Part shown: positions 23,501 to 35,500 of the stretch, one piece after another
Position numbering within the stretch: position 1 is the stretch's first letter
Layout of the letters: each line of letters starts with the position of its first letter
NCBI GenBank assembly: GCA_013397865.1
Contig: VZTI01004086.1
Span: 92,026-156,025 of the forward strand
Length of the DNA stretch: 64,000 nt
Direction of reading: 5' to 3'
Source: Struthidea cinerea
Lineage: Eukaryota > Chordata > Aves > Passeriformes > Corcoracidae
Position numbers and translations under genes: made by a program
The notes under the pieces: generated by a model
Database searches by the model: none
Seen by the model: only the letters and a program-made list of their open reading frames with translations
What the model was told of the DNA's origin: nothing

Positions 23501-26500
23501 TCTCTGCTGTGTTTCTCTCCTGTTTCTCTGGGATGTCTCCATTTCCAGCAGGTTTGTTCCCATCCCTTCCTTTCCTTCTGCCCCAGCCCATCCCCACGAC
23601 CCCCGGGAGTGGTGCTGCCTCTGGACAGGATCCAGGTGCGTGGAAAGCTTGGTATTGAGGCAACAACCTCTTGTCTTGGGCATGGCCCCCACCCTCCTTT
23701 CTCCATCATCTCCCAAACCAAGTTTGTCTCGTTATCAGCATGAATCCCGTTTTCCTCCGCTCCTGCTCCAGACTACACCATTTTCTTCCCTTGGAGCATC
23801 CAAGTGTGGCGCTGCTGGGGTCATCCCTCCTGGAATTGTCTTGGGAGTGATGTTTCCTCCTTCCCTTACTCTTGCGCCTCTCCAACTTCCTTCCCCACTC
23901 GGATCCTTACTGCTTTCCCTTCCCTTGGACTCCTCCATTCTGTTCTCCTTGGCTTGGGAAAGCTCCAGTTGGGAAAGAGCCCAGTTTTCCATCTCTCTGC
24001 CTCCATCTTCACCTCCCAGCCCTAATGAATGAGTTTTTTCCTTCCTTCTCCTAATGCTCTTTTCTCCAGCTTGGCTGAATGGGACTCATCAGATCCAATT
24101 AGTTCTAATCCAATCTGGTGACTGGGGGGATGAAGGATAACCTCCTTTGGAGCCGGTCCCTCTTTCCAAGTTGGCTTCCCAGGTCCCTCAGAGTAGCCAG
24201 CTCCAGCTGCAGTGCTCAGGGGTGCCCCACAGCTGAATCCCTTAAAGCAGTGGAGATTTCTCCAGCACAGTTCATGAAGTCTGGATGACGTTGGGATGGT
24301 GTCGTCTACCAGCTGATGCTCACTGGACTCCTGAGATTCCTTTATGTTATAAAAACTCCCTCTCCATGTGAAGTGAAATAACTCCTTGGATGGATTTACT
24401 GCTCTAGGCCTGGTTTAAGAGGTGTGGGTTTAGACCTTTAGCAAGTGGCTCGGTCCTTGCCAATGTCGGGCGTTGAAAACCATCTCTCAGGCTTCAAAAA
24501 TCTTCAGAGAAGGCAGGGGGAAAGGGAATTTTTAAAAAATCCCCATGGTTTTAGAATTGGTGTCTTGGTGGGCATGAGGTCAGAACTGTTTGAGACAAGA
24601 AGGAGAAGGAGTCAGAAATGTTGGTTTCTCTGACAGGATCTGGTGGTTCCGGCTTCAAAGCGTGGCGACGTCACAAACGCTGTCCTTCTGCTGAGGGAAT
24701 GTTGATGCTGAAAACAAAACCAGGAGCTAAAGAAATGGCAGGAATTCCTGGCACTTGAGGAGGAGGAGGGAGGGAGGGAGTGCAGGGTGCTGCCAGAGGC
24801 TCAGGAGAGCCCTGGGTGAGGTTTCTCTCCCACCGACGGTGTTTCATCCCGGTTTCGTGCTGTGGGATGTTAGGAAGTGTTGGTGTCACCTGTCCCCGTG
24901 TCCACTCATGTGTCCCTGTGTCCACTCGTGTGTCCCTTGTCCAGCTTCCCCTGGCTCCCTCAGCCACATCAAGGGAGTGCTCTGGAGGAGGGACCCTCAA
25001 CAAACCAGGCAGTTGGAAAAAGCTGGGTTTGATCTGGCTCCCAGTGTGGGAATGTGCACCGTGGGTGACTCCCCATCCCTGGCAGTGCCCAAGGCCAGGC
25101 TGGACGCTGGGGCTTGGAGCAGCCTGGGACAGTGGGAGCTGTCCCTGCCCGTGGATGGGGTGGCACTGGGTGTTTTTTAAGGTCCCTCCCAACCCAAACC
25201 ACTCTGGAACTCAGTGAAACGCTGGAGCAGGTTGCCCAGAGATGCTGAGCTGCAAAGGGAGCCGTAGGATAGGAGGAGCAGCCTCAGGCTGTGCCAGGGA
25301 AGGTTTAGGTTGGATACCAGGAAGAATTCCTTCACCAAAAGGGTTGTCAAGCACGGCTGCCCAGGGCAGGGGTGGAGTCCCCATCCTTGAGGGTGGATGT
25401 GGCTCTTGGGGACATGGGGCACTGGTGGCCTGGGCAGTGCTGGGGATGGTTGGACTCGATCTCGGAGGGCTTTTCCAGCCTCAGTGATGCCGTGGTTGTG
25501 CTGGGTTTGGTGAGATGAATCCCCCGGACTCTGTTCCACGTTTCCCTCTCCCAGTACTGCAGATCCCGCTCAGTGGCTGGGTGTTGGTCACAATAATAAA
25601 CCTGGGCTTGGTTTTTAATGATGAATTTGCCTCAGCAGCATCCTTCGGCCAATCCCAAGTAATTAACCTCATTAACATCTCCTTGATGGCCTTTTTGCTT
25701 TGGTGGCCTGAGGTTGAGCAGTTCCTGCCCTTGCCCTGTTTACCCTCATCCCACCTCGTGGCCTGTGGGAAGGAGTTCACAGATCGGCGACAGCAATTTC
25801 CAGACTGTGGAAAACAAACCCTCATTAGCTTCCTATACCCAGTCCTTGTACTGGGAATTTGGGAGGTGGGATTTAAATCTCCAGCAACTTTAATTTCAGA
25901 TCCCCAGCGGGGAGGTTGCTGCAAGTGGGGACTGAGTTCATCGCATTGACTCAGAAGTAAAATGCTTTTATTTCACTGCCCTCGCAGCGGTGGCTCCCCC
26001 AGACTCCGCTTTTCTCTTTCAAAAGCTGCTGCTCTTCCACTCCATGGTCAGATCTCTCCATCCACTTTATGGCCAAATCCCCCATCAAACCCCCAGGCAG
26101 GGGCTGCAAACCCAACAAAACTTGTCATTGACATGGATTAACCATACCCAGATCCATGGGGCAGACCAGCAAAGCCAGGCATAAAATGGTCTTCTCTTAA
26201 AGCCACATGTTTTAGACTGTCTTACAGTTTCTGGAAGTGTTCAGGCTTTGAAAATACTCATCCTAACAATTGGAAAATGCAAAAAAAGAAAAAAAACAGT
26301 CATTTGTGAGGGGGAAGAACATCAAGACAAGCCCTCACTGCTGTCCAGACTAAGAAGAGTCACTGCGGCTCTCTTGGGCTCAGCTCTAGAGCCGCGTTTG
26401 CCAAGGACAGCAGGAGGAGTTCCTGCTGGGGTCTGGGTGAAAACCTTGGGCAAGGCTCTGGAAATACTTGCTGGGGCTGGAGAAGCAGCCCTGAGCTCGT

Positions 26501-29500
26501 GCAGGGCTTACCCAGCAGCTGGGCTTCTCCACCTCTTCCTCCCAGGCTCCGGCACTCCGGGATGTGCTGGGATGTGCATGGATAATGTGGCAAAATATGT
26601 TCTCCCAGGCTTCTCTTTTCTTTTAAACCCCCCCAAATCGCTGGTTTCTGGCAGTTTTTTGGCTTTGGCTGATTTTTTTTTTTTTTTTAATTTTGCTGTG
26701 TTTTTGGCTGAAAACATTTGGGCCACACATTGCTCAAGGCTTCCATTTCCAGCCGAAAATTCCCGGGCTGGGGCTGTTTGGTTTTGTTTGTGCATTTGGG
26801 GTTTTTTGGGGGATAAAAAGGTGAAAACACAGTGAGGAAGAGTAATTCGAAGACAGAAGTCATTCCCCATGAATAGATTTGGTTAATTTTTCACCCCGCT
26901 TGTGCTTGAGGCCAATTTTGGTGGAGATTCTCCCAACTTTCACTGTTATCAGCCTGAGGCTCGGGAGGCAGCGACTCCACTGTGCTGTTTCCAACTCAGA
27001 TCCATGAAAAACTATGGAGAGCTCTGCTTTAGTCAAGGGTTGGATGAGGCAGCAAAAATCAATCCGTGGTTATAATAAACTTCACGGCCCAAATGTTGGC
27101 ACTGGCTTGGGTTGTGTAGTGCAGACCCTTGGAGAAGGAACTCATTGTGTTGGGCCACCACCACCACTGAAATTTGGCTTTTTCCTGGCCAGGTGAGGAC
27201 TGCCAGTCCCAAGGATTTTGTGCTGAATGGGGAAAATGGTGCTGAACTGGGCCAAAATGCAGCGAAGGGCGTTTCCAGGAGGACTGGGTGGTGTTGCACT
27301 GGTTTCTGGCTTGTCTTTTGTCTTTTTTCTGGCTGGAAAGGGTTTAAACCCAACGGTTGGGTTCAACCCTTCATATAAACCCAACAGCTGCGTTCAATCC
27401 TTGATTTAAACCCAATGGTTTGGTGCAATCCGACAGCCGGGTTCAACACTGTGTGCAAACCCAATAGTTGGGTTCAATCCTTAATTTAATCCTTAATTTA
27501 AACCCAGTGATGGGTTTAACCCTTCATTTAAACCCAACTGTTGGGTTCGGCCCTTCATTTAAACCCACCCGTTGGGTTCAACCCTTCTTATAAACCCAAG
27601 GGTTGGTTCAATCCTTCATTTAAACCCACCTGTTGGGTTCGACCCTTCTTATAAACCCAAGGGTTGGTTCAACCCTTCATTTAAACCCAACCGTTGGGTT
27701 CGACCCTTCTTATAAACCCAAGGGTTGGTTCAACCCTTCATTTAAACCCAACTGTTGGGTTCAACCCTTCATTTAAACCCACCCGTTGGGTTCAACCCTT
27801 CTTATAAACCCAAGGGTTGGTTCAATCCTTCATTTAAACCCACCTGTTGGGTTCAACCCTTCATTTAAACCCACCCGTTGGGTTCAACCCTTCTTATAAA
27901 CCCAAGGGTTGGTTCAATTCTTCATTTAAGCCCCATGGGTGGGTTCAATCCTTAATTTAAACCCAGTGGTTGGGTTCAGTCCAACAGTTGGGGTCAATCC
28001 TTCATATAAAGCCAGGAGCTGGGTTCAACCCTTCATTTAAGCCCAAAGGTTGGGTTCAACCCTTGTTTTAAGCTCAGCAATTGGATTTAACCCTGTGTTG
28101 ACTAAAGGTTTGAGCCAAACCCTGCAGTGGGGGGGAGGTTTAGTTCTCGAACGCTTCTTCATGGGGAGAGACCCCAAACTGTGCCACCTGCGCTGCTCCT
28201 GGTCATTAACCTTCTCCTTCTCTGGTTTGTTTTTCTCCACTCCAAGGTGGGCCTTAATGTTCTGATCCAGAGAGCAAACAAGTTTACCCCGGCCACTCGG
28301 CTCCTGATCCAGAGGTTTGTGCCGTTCCCTGCTGTCGGTAAGGACGAACTCCTTTTCTTTACGTTCAAAGTGGTGGCTGCAAACCTGCGGGTGGCCATAA
28401 GCCGCTGGGGTGGACACAGCTCCTGCCTTCCTGCTCGTGTCCCCTCAGTGGTGGTCCCTGAGCTGGGGCAGGCAGGGATGGGACTCTGCAAAGCAGAATT
28501 TCGGCAGAAAAACACGGCAAAGCTGCTGGTGGAGGCAGCTCCTGAGACTTTTCAGCTGCACTTTCCACCCTGAAGCGGCTTCAAAAGTGACCAGCACTGA
28601 CTGGTCCGTGACCATTCCCATCTGAGAGCATTTCATTTGCAAGATCTGGGCTGAACTGCGTCAAATCTTCAAATAAGCAGCAGCCCTGTGGTTATTGTAC
28701 AATAAAACGCCAAGAAGTGGTTCTGCTCTGAACGCACCGGTTTCTGAGAGCCACTGGTTAAGAGCAGCTCCGAGTGTGTGCAGGACTGAGGCTGCTCCTG
28801 GCTTGCTGGAGCGTTTTAGTGGGGTTTTATCAGCCCAGTGTCTGGGGGAAGGGACGCCCTGGGCTCAGCCTTTGCTGGGCCCTGTGGTTACAGCCTTCAG
28901 CACGGGCTGAGCTGTTTCAGCCCTGGAGAAGTCACCAGTGGCTTCGGGTAATTTTCTGTATAAGCTCGTTCGTTTACAGAGATGGTGCAAAGATTGCCCA
29001 AGCGTGGAGGGAATCACTGAAAAACGGGGTTTGCTCCCTGTTCCAGGTCCCTTTTCAGCCATTTAATGCCGAATTTTCCTCTCAGCTTTGTCCTTTGCTG
29101 TGCAAGTGCCACATCCTCAGGGCTTTGCTTGAGGCTGCTGAGTCCCTTTACCTGTCGGCTGCTCTCGGTTTCTCTGGCCTTTCTGCTCCTTTTTTTAACA
29201 GAGAACTGGTTGTTGTGTCCCCCCAGCCCTCAATTCCCAGGCTGGTGGATTTTTTCCCCTCTTTTCTGCCAGGAAAGCAGCTGCTGTCCCTGTCTGCAGA
29301 GCAGGGGGGACAGGGATTGTGGTCTGGGGGCTGCACTGAGCACTTTGCTTGTACATAAGGCATCTGTGGACGTTGTTGTTGTTTTCCTGGGACTTTTCTG
29401 GGATGTATTTTAGAGGCATTCAGCTTTCCTTGGGTTTTTATAACCAGGAGAGCACGAGGGATGAGTTCAAGCCCCGGGAGGCAGCTCTGAGGCAGGGTTG

Positions 29501-32500
29501 GAGTCAAAGACACGCAGGAAATCCTTGCTGCAGGGTTGATCTATTTCCACCCCAAGGTGTTTGTGTTGGCATTGATTGAGGACCCATAATTAATTTGTTT
29601 AGCCTGTAATTAATTCTCCAGCCACTATTTTATTTGTCATGCTTCGTTGTGAGCCAGGACATCAGGGATCCTCCCACTAATTGCTGGTTTGTGGTTCGCA
29701 GACCTGGACAAACCCTTTAATTAAGATGTGCCTCCCAATTCCTTCCGAGCCTCCAGCCCCCAGCAAAAAGTCAGAAATTCTCCTTTTCCACATGAAAAGC
29801 CAGACACTGGGGTCAAGCTCTTGCTCCAAAACACCCATGGATGTGGTGCTCGGGGATGGGGCTTGGTGGTGGAGCTGGCAGTGCTGGCTGACTTGATGAT
29901 CTTAGAGGCCTTCTCCAGCCTTAATGATTCCATGATTCTGTGAAGTTGAAGAATTGTCCCCATCCCTGCCTTGCCTCCCTCTCCATGACCCCCAGCACTG
30001 TGCTGGTTGGAGGCAGCTGGGAGCTGGAGGGACGGACATCCAAGCTGGAGGGCCTGGTCCCGAGATACCACAGGGAGGGGCAGCTGCTGCTGGGGTGGAA
30101 GGCAGCCCGAACGCCCAGCAGGGATGTTCACAGGGACTCCGTGGAGCTTTGGGAAGCTGGGGTGGGTGCTGGGGAAGGTCTCGGTGCCCTCAGAGATGCT
30201 CTGCACGGGGTGTGTCGTCCCCAGGCCGTGTCGAGGTTGTGTTAGCACGCTCGGTGAGCTCCCACCTGCAGAAGCTCTGCCTGGAGGACGCACTCAGCGG
30301 GAGCGCTGCTGGGTCGGGCCGTGCCCTCACCCTCCTCCAGAGTTAATTTGTAGTAGCTGAAAATCCCAAATTGTCCAAAAAAATCCCGCCCGGGTGGAGG
30401 GGTTGGGTCCAGGAAAGCAACCCAGGCGAGCAGCTCCCGGAGGTGGCCAAGGCTCTGTGGGGCCAGAGGCTGCCCTGCTGGAAAAGGGGTTTGGGATTGG
30501 TGATGGAGCATCCCCCGGGGGTGAAGGGGCTCCGTGGAAAGGGCAGGAAAAGGGAGGAAGGGTCTTGGAGCCTGAATTTGAGCAAGGAGGGGCTGGATCC
30601 TTTCTCGGAGATGAGCAGGGGAAGGATCTCGGTGCCCGGGGAATGCAGGGATCCCAATTCACCCTTTTCTTCCCAAGAAGTGGGTGTGAGCGGCTGTGCC
30701 CAGGGTCAGGGTGTCACTGGTGAGGGTGTGCCTTATACTGGAGATGTTCATGGCTAAAAAACCTCTCAGAAAACCCCAAAATTGCACCCCAAATCTGATC
30801 TGAAGGAGATTAAAGCTGATAGAAGGATCCTCATTGGAGAGAAGGGAGAGGAAGGAAGGATTTCTTCTCCTTGGGCTTTTTTGTGTGTGGGGGGGTTAAA
30901 ACTGTTGTGTTTAGGTGATGCCCAAGGACAGGTTTAGAGCATGGAGAGCACCCTGGGATAGGAAAAATATCTACAAACTGCCAGGAGTGGGGTGGTGGCT
31001 TGGTTTGGAGCCTGAACCCAGGTTCCAGTGTGCCTCAGAGTGTTTTCACAGCCGCAGTTTCCAGGCCATGTTATCGCAGTTTCTTCCCGAATCCTGCGGA
31101 TCACTTTGTCTGCACATATATTTATTTATTTCCCAGCCCTCCCCGTGCGTTTGAGGCGTCCATAAAATCTGAGTTTAGCCATAATTAGCAGCACTTTCTG
31201 CTTCCTCGGAAAGCAGAAGGGGAGCGGCTGCGTGAGTCGCTCGGCTCAGCCGGACGGGCTGGAAGCAGCTTCTGGCTTTGGGGCCGGTCAGGGAACCCAG
31301 AGCCTTGGGAAAGCGTCTTGGGAGCGCCGGTCTGGACACCCCATCCTGGCTCTGTCAGGAACTCTGTGCCAGGGCATCCTTGGCCAAAGCAGCTCTGCTG
31401 GGGGGTTTTATCTGCTCGGTTGTGATTGACAACGAGAAGGACGGGGCATGAGGGTGTTAAAAATGAAAAAAAAAAAACCACCAGGGGTGAAAGTTTCTTT
31501 AAATGAAAGGCCTGTTTTGGTTTTGATCTGGGATTCAGGAGCTGAAGGGTTGGGAACACAGACATTTTGATAGATGGGAAGAGTGGTCTGGTAGTTGGAA
31601 TATTAAAGAGAGAGACAGAGTGTGCGTGTGTGTGTGTTCCTCTCCCTCTCGAGTGGAAGGAGCATTTGTCACCACAAATCATCCTTGATTGCACAGAGCT
31701 GCCTTCGGAGAGGGCTCACCCACCCACCACCCTCAAAAAATTAGACATTTGTTATATGACATGAATTGAGATTAATTAGCGAATATTAACCCATCAAGCC
31801 ATGCAGAAACACATTTTTGGAAGGCACTTGGTGCTTGCAGCAACAGTGGGTTTGTCTCAGTTCTGGGTGGAAAGTTTGCAGGGAAATGTGCTGTGGGGGG
31901 TGCTGGAAAATGCCACTTGATCAGCCCAAAAGTTCTGTGGGAATGAGCAGCTTTTCTTTGGGAGAAGTTGGGAAGAGCCGGAGCACTTCCACAGTGGGAG
32001 GGGGGTGCTCAACCCCAGCTCCTCATCAGATCTGAGAGACAGAATTTGGGGTCATGTCCAGGCCTCAAAAGCCACAGGCTGGGCAAGGAATAGGGGTCAG
32101 AAAGGTCCTGGTGCACGGAGCCATTTTTCCCCTAAAATGTGTGAAATCTTGGAATGGTTTGGGCTGGAAGTGACCCTAAAGACCATCCAGTCCCAGCCGT
32201 GGGCAGGCACACCTTGCACTGGGCAGTCCTATTTGCCCTTGTTTTCCCAGAGGAAAAAGAAAAAATTGGTTATTATTCTCCTTGAGAATCCCATCTCTTT
32301 TTTGGGACCACAGCAAGTCACCGAAGCTCCCCGGCAGGCCGAGGGAAGGAAATCTGGAGGGCGGTCAGGGCACACAGAAACTGCCAGCAGGGACTGCCCG
32401 GGGTTGATCCTCCTGCCTTTCTCCTCCTCAGCCAGTGCCAACATCTGCAACGTTGTCCTGATGAGGCACACGGAGCTGGAAGAAGGAATCGATGTGCTGG

Positions 32501-35500
32501 ACAGCAACGGGAACATCGTCGGCTCTTCCCGAGTTGCTGCCAAGCACGTGAGTACCTGAGGTGTTGGGTGAGCTGGGACAGGGCCGATTCCAGGCTCAGC
32601 ACGTCCCACAGCCGCTGGAATCCGTGGCTTAAAGAGCCGGGAATGGAGGAGATCAGCATTCCAGAGGATTCCTGTCGTGCGGGGAATTGGGGGCACTGGC
32701 CTTGAAGGTTCCGAGGGGCACAGATTGACACTGGGGAGATGCTGTGCCTGATGCTTCCACAGGAGTTCCTCGTGGAGCACCCAGCAGGGATCCCTCACAC
32801 CTTTTCCCAGAGGAGGAGGGCCCAGGCTCTGAGCTGAGCAGTTTGCCCCCCTTCCCCTGCCCGACCTGCACTAAAGCTGCCACCGAAGCTGGCTGAGGGC
32901 AGCCAGGTGTCCTTACCCTCGCTAACACCTGGTTTGCTTCCCCGTGACCCACTCGGTGCCATCTGCCTGGAACTGCTCCCTCTCCATCCCTGCGAGCAGT
33001 TCTGCCTCCTGAGCATCCTCCTGAGCTGTTGTTTCCAAGTGGGCTCTCAGTGAGATGTGAAGCTGTACCCGGCACACGCCCAGGCACAGGAGTTAATAAT
33101 ATAATGCTGGCATTTCCCTCCCTCCTTCTGTCCAAGGCTCCTGAGGCACTCCAGAGACAGCAATTAACGCACGGCGCCGCAGTCCTCGGCAGGAGCCGGG
33201 GGATCTCCAATGCCTCTCCATATTGTTGTTCAACAGGGGGATTCAAACAATCTGTCGAAGGGCTCCGAGACACTTCTTGGAGCCAGTTTTCCTCACTTCC
33301 ATTAGCTGGCTCCAGGACCCCCCTTCCCCTCTCCATCCTGATGGCTGGAAGAGAAAATAAAAGATTAAAAGTGAAGGTGCTATGAGAGCGATGTAGGTGG
33401 AGCTGAAACAGAAAATTTGGGGGTTCTGGGAACTTCTGCTCGGCTGCCACCGGATCCCAGCGCTTCTTCCTGGACGGGTTAATCCTGGGATTTGTCGTGT
33501 AAAGTGTGGCAGATCCTCAGTGTGACACCTCTGTCCCTCTCTGAGGGTTTGTTGTGACAGGAATGTCCCTGTGACATAAAATCCTGGAATGGTTTGGGTG
33601 GGAAGGGACCTCAAAGCCCATCCCATCCCACCCCATCCATGGGCAGGGACACCTCCCACTGTCCCAGGCTGCTCCAAGCCCCAGTGTCCAGCCTGGCCTT
33701 GGACACTGCCAGGGATCCAGGGGCAGCCACAGCTGCTCTGGGAATTCCAGCCCAGCCCCTCCCCACCCTCCCAGCCAGCAATTCCTTCCCAAGATCCCAG
33801 CCCAAGCTCCCCTTTCCCAGTGGGAAGCCATTCCCTGTGTCCTGTTCCTCCAGGCCTTGGCCCCAGTCCCTCGCCAGCTCTCCTGGAGCCCCTTTAGGCC
33901 CTGGAAGATCTCTGGGCCTCAATAAATCCAGACCCCGCTGCTCTGTTTGCTCCTTCTGGTGAGCCTGGCTGGGAGGGAGGGATCAGTGGAGGGACAACTG
34001 CAGCTCCGTGGTTGGGGTTTTCCCGGGAGAGGAGAGCCCCGTGGGTCACAGTGCCCTGCCAGGAGCCAGCAGGGTTAAAAGCAGTCCCTGGGCAGCAGCG
34101 AGGGCTGCACTCCCCCAGCACGGAGCTGAAATCAGCACTCAGCTCCGGGAGGAAGGGTCGAAGCTGCTGCTCAGCCCAAGGTGGGGTATTTCCCCGACGG
34201 CAGTTCCCCTCCAACACTTCCCCTCCATTTCCCCTACGACATTTCACCTACAACATTTCCCCTCCATTTCCTCTATGACATTTCCCTTACAACATTTCCC
34301 TTACGTTTCCCCTACAACGTCTCTCCTACAGCATTTCCCCTACAACATCTCCCCTACAACACTTCCCCTACAACATTTCCCTCCAACATCTTCCCTACGA
34401 CATTGCCCCTACAGCATCTCCCCTACAACACTTCCCTACAACATCTCCCCTACGACATTTCCCCTACAACACTTCCCTTCAACATTTCCCCTACAACATT
34501 TCCCTCCAACATCTCCCCTACAACACTTCCCCTACAACATTTCCCTCCAACATCTCCCCTACAACATTGCCCCTACAACATTTCCCCTACAACATCTCCC
34601 CTACAACACTTCCCTACAACATCTCCCCTACATCTCCCCTACAACACTTCCCTACAACATCTCCCCTACAACACTTCCCTCCAACATCTCCCCTACAACA
34701 CTTCCCTCCAACATCTCCCCTACAACACTTCCCTACAACATCTCCCCTACAGCACTTCCCCTACAGCATCTCCAGGCAGCTGTCCCACCTCCGTTCCTCC
34801 CTGCAGACAGCCCTGGCAGGTGTGTGTGGGAGCGTGCCGGGCTGTTCGGACACTTTGGGTCACATCGGGTGGAACCAGGGGAGCTCTCGGGTGTCTCTGT
34901 TTGTTCTGCCGGGTGTGTGACCAAGCAGCTCCTGGCAAAGCTGGAAGCGCCTGCTGATGCCTTCATTCCCGTCAATAACCCGGCAGAGCCGTTCCTGAGC
35001 CCGGCAGGTCCGTGCTGGCTTTGTCTGGGAGGTCTGGATGTGTTTGTTTGTGTTTGCTCCGCAGGCCCTGCTGGAAACAGCCCTGACCAGGGTGGTCCTG
35101 CCCATGCCTATACTGGTTCTACCTCCGATCATCATGTCCGTGCTGGAGAAGTGAGTGCTGCCGGAGGGGAAGGGAGGTTCCGGAGGGGAAAGGTCCTCAG
35201 TGGGTGTCGGGCATTGATATTTGATGGAACCATGGAATGGTTCGGGTTGGAAAGGTCCTCCAAGGTCATCGAGTCCAACCGCTCCCAGCACTGCCACCGC
35301 TGCCCCGTGTCCCCAAGGCCACATCCACAGGGCTTTGAAATCCTGCTGGGATGGGGACTCCGCCCCTGGGCAGCTCCTTTCAGTGCTTAACAACCCTTTC
35401 CATGAAGGAATTCTCCCCAAATCCAACCTAAACCCTCCCTGGGGCCGTTCCCTCTCCTCCTGTCCCTGTTCCCTGGGAGCAGAGCCCGACCCCCCCCGGC

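Larger units (their letters stand above)
28338..32431 (+). other. SFXN5: intron between the 28247 and 32432 exons
   Basis: Mostly unique non-coding sequence with CR1 pieces at 29825-29942 and 32140-32222, an A run near 31467-31478 and a short (TG)n run near 31621-31637. No nested gene is visible. Confidence 0.7.

Noticed and set aside
27335..28105. CRISPR-like array
   Set aside because: The repeats are contiguous with no unique spacers and the DNA is vertebrate.
32653..33450. 265-codon minus-strand open frame beside an SFXN5 exon
   Set aside because: Low-complexity GC-rich translation with no recognised domain.
34008..35390. 460-codon plus-strand open frame
   Set aside because: It is mostly translated 15-bp minisatellite and reads through the true SFXN5 exon in the wrong phase.
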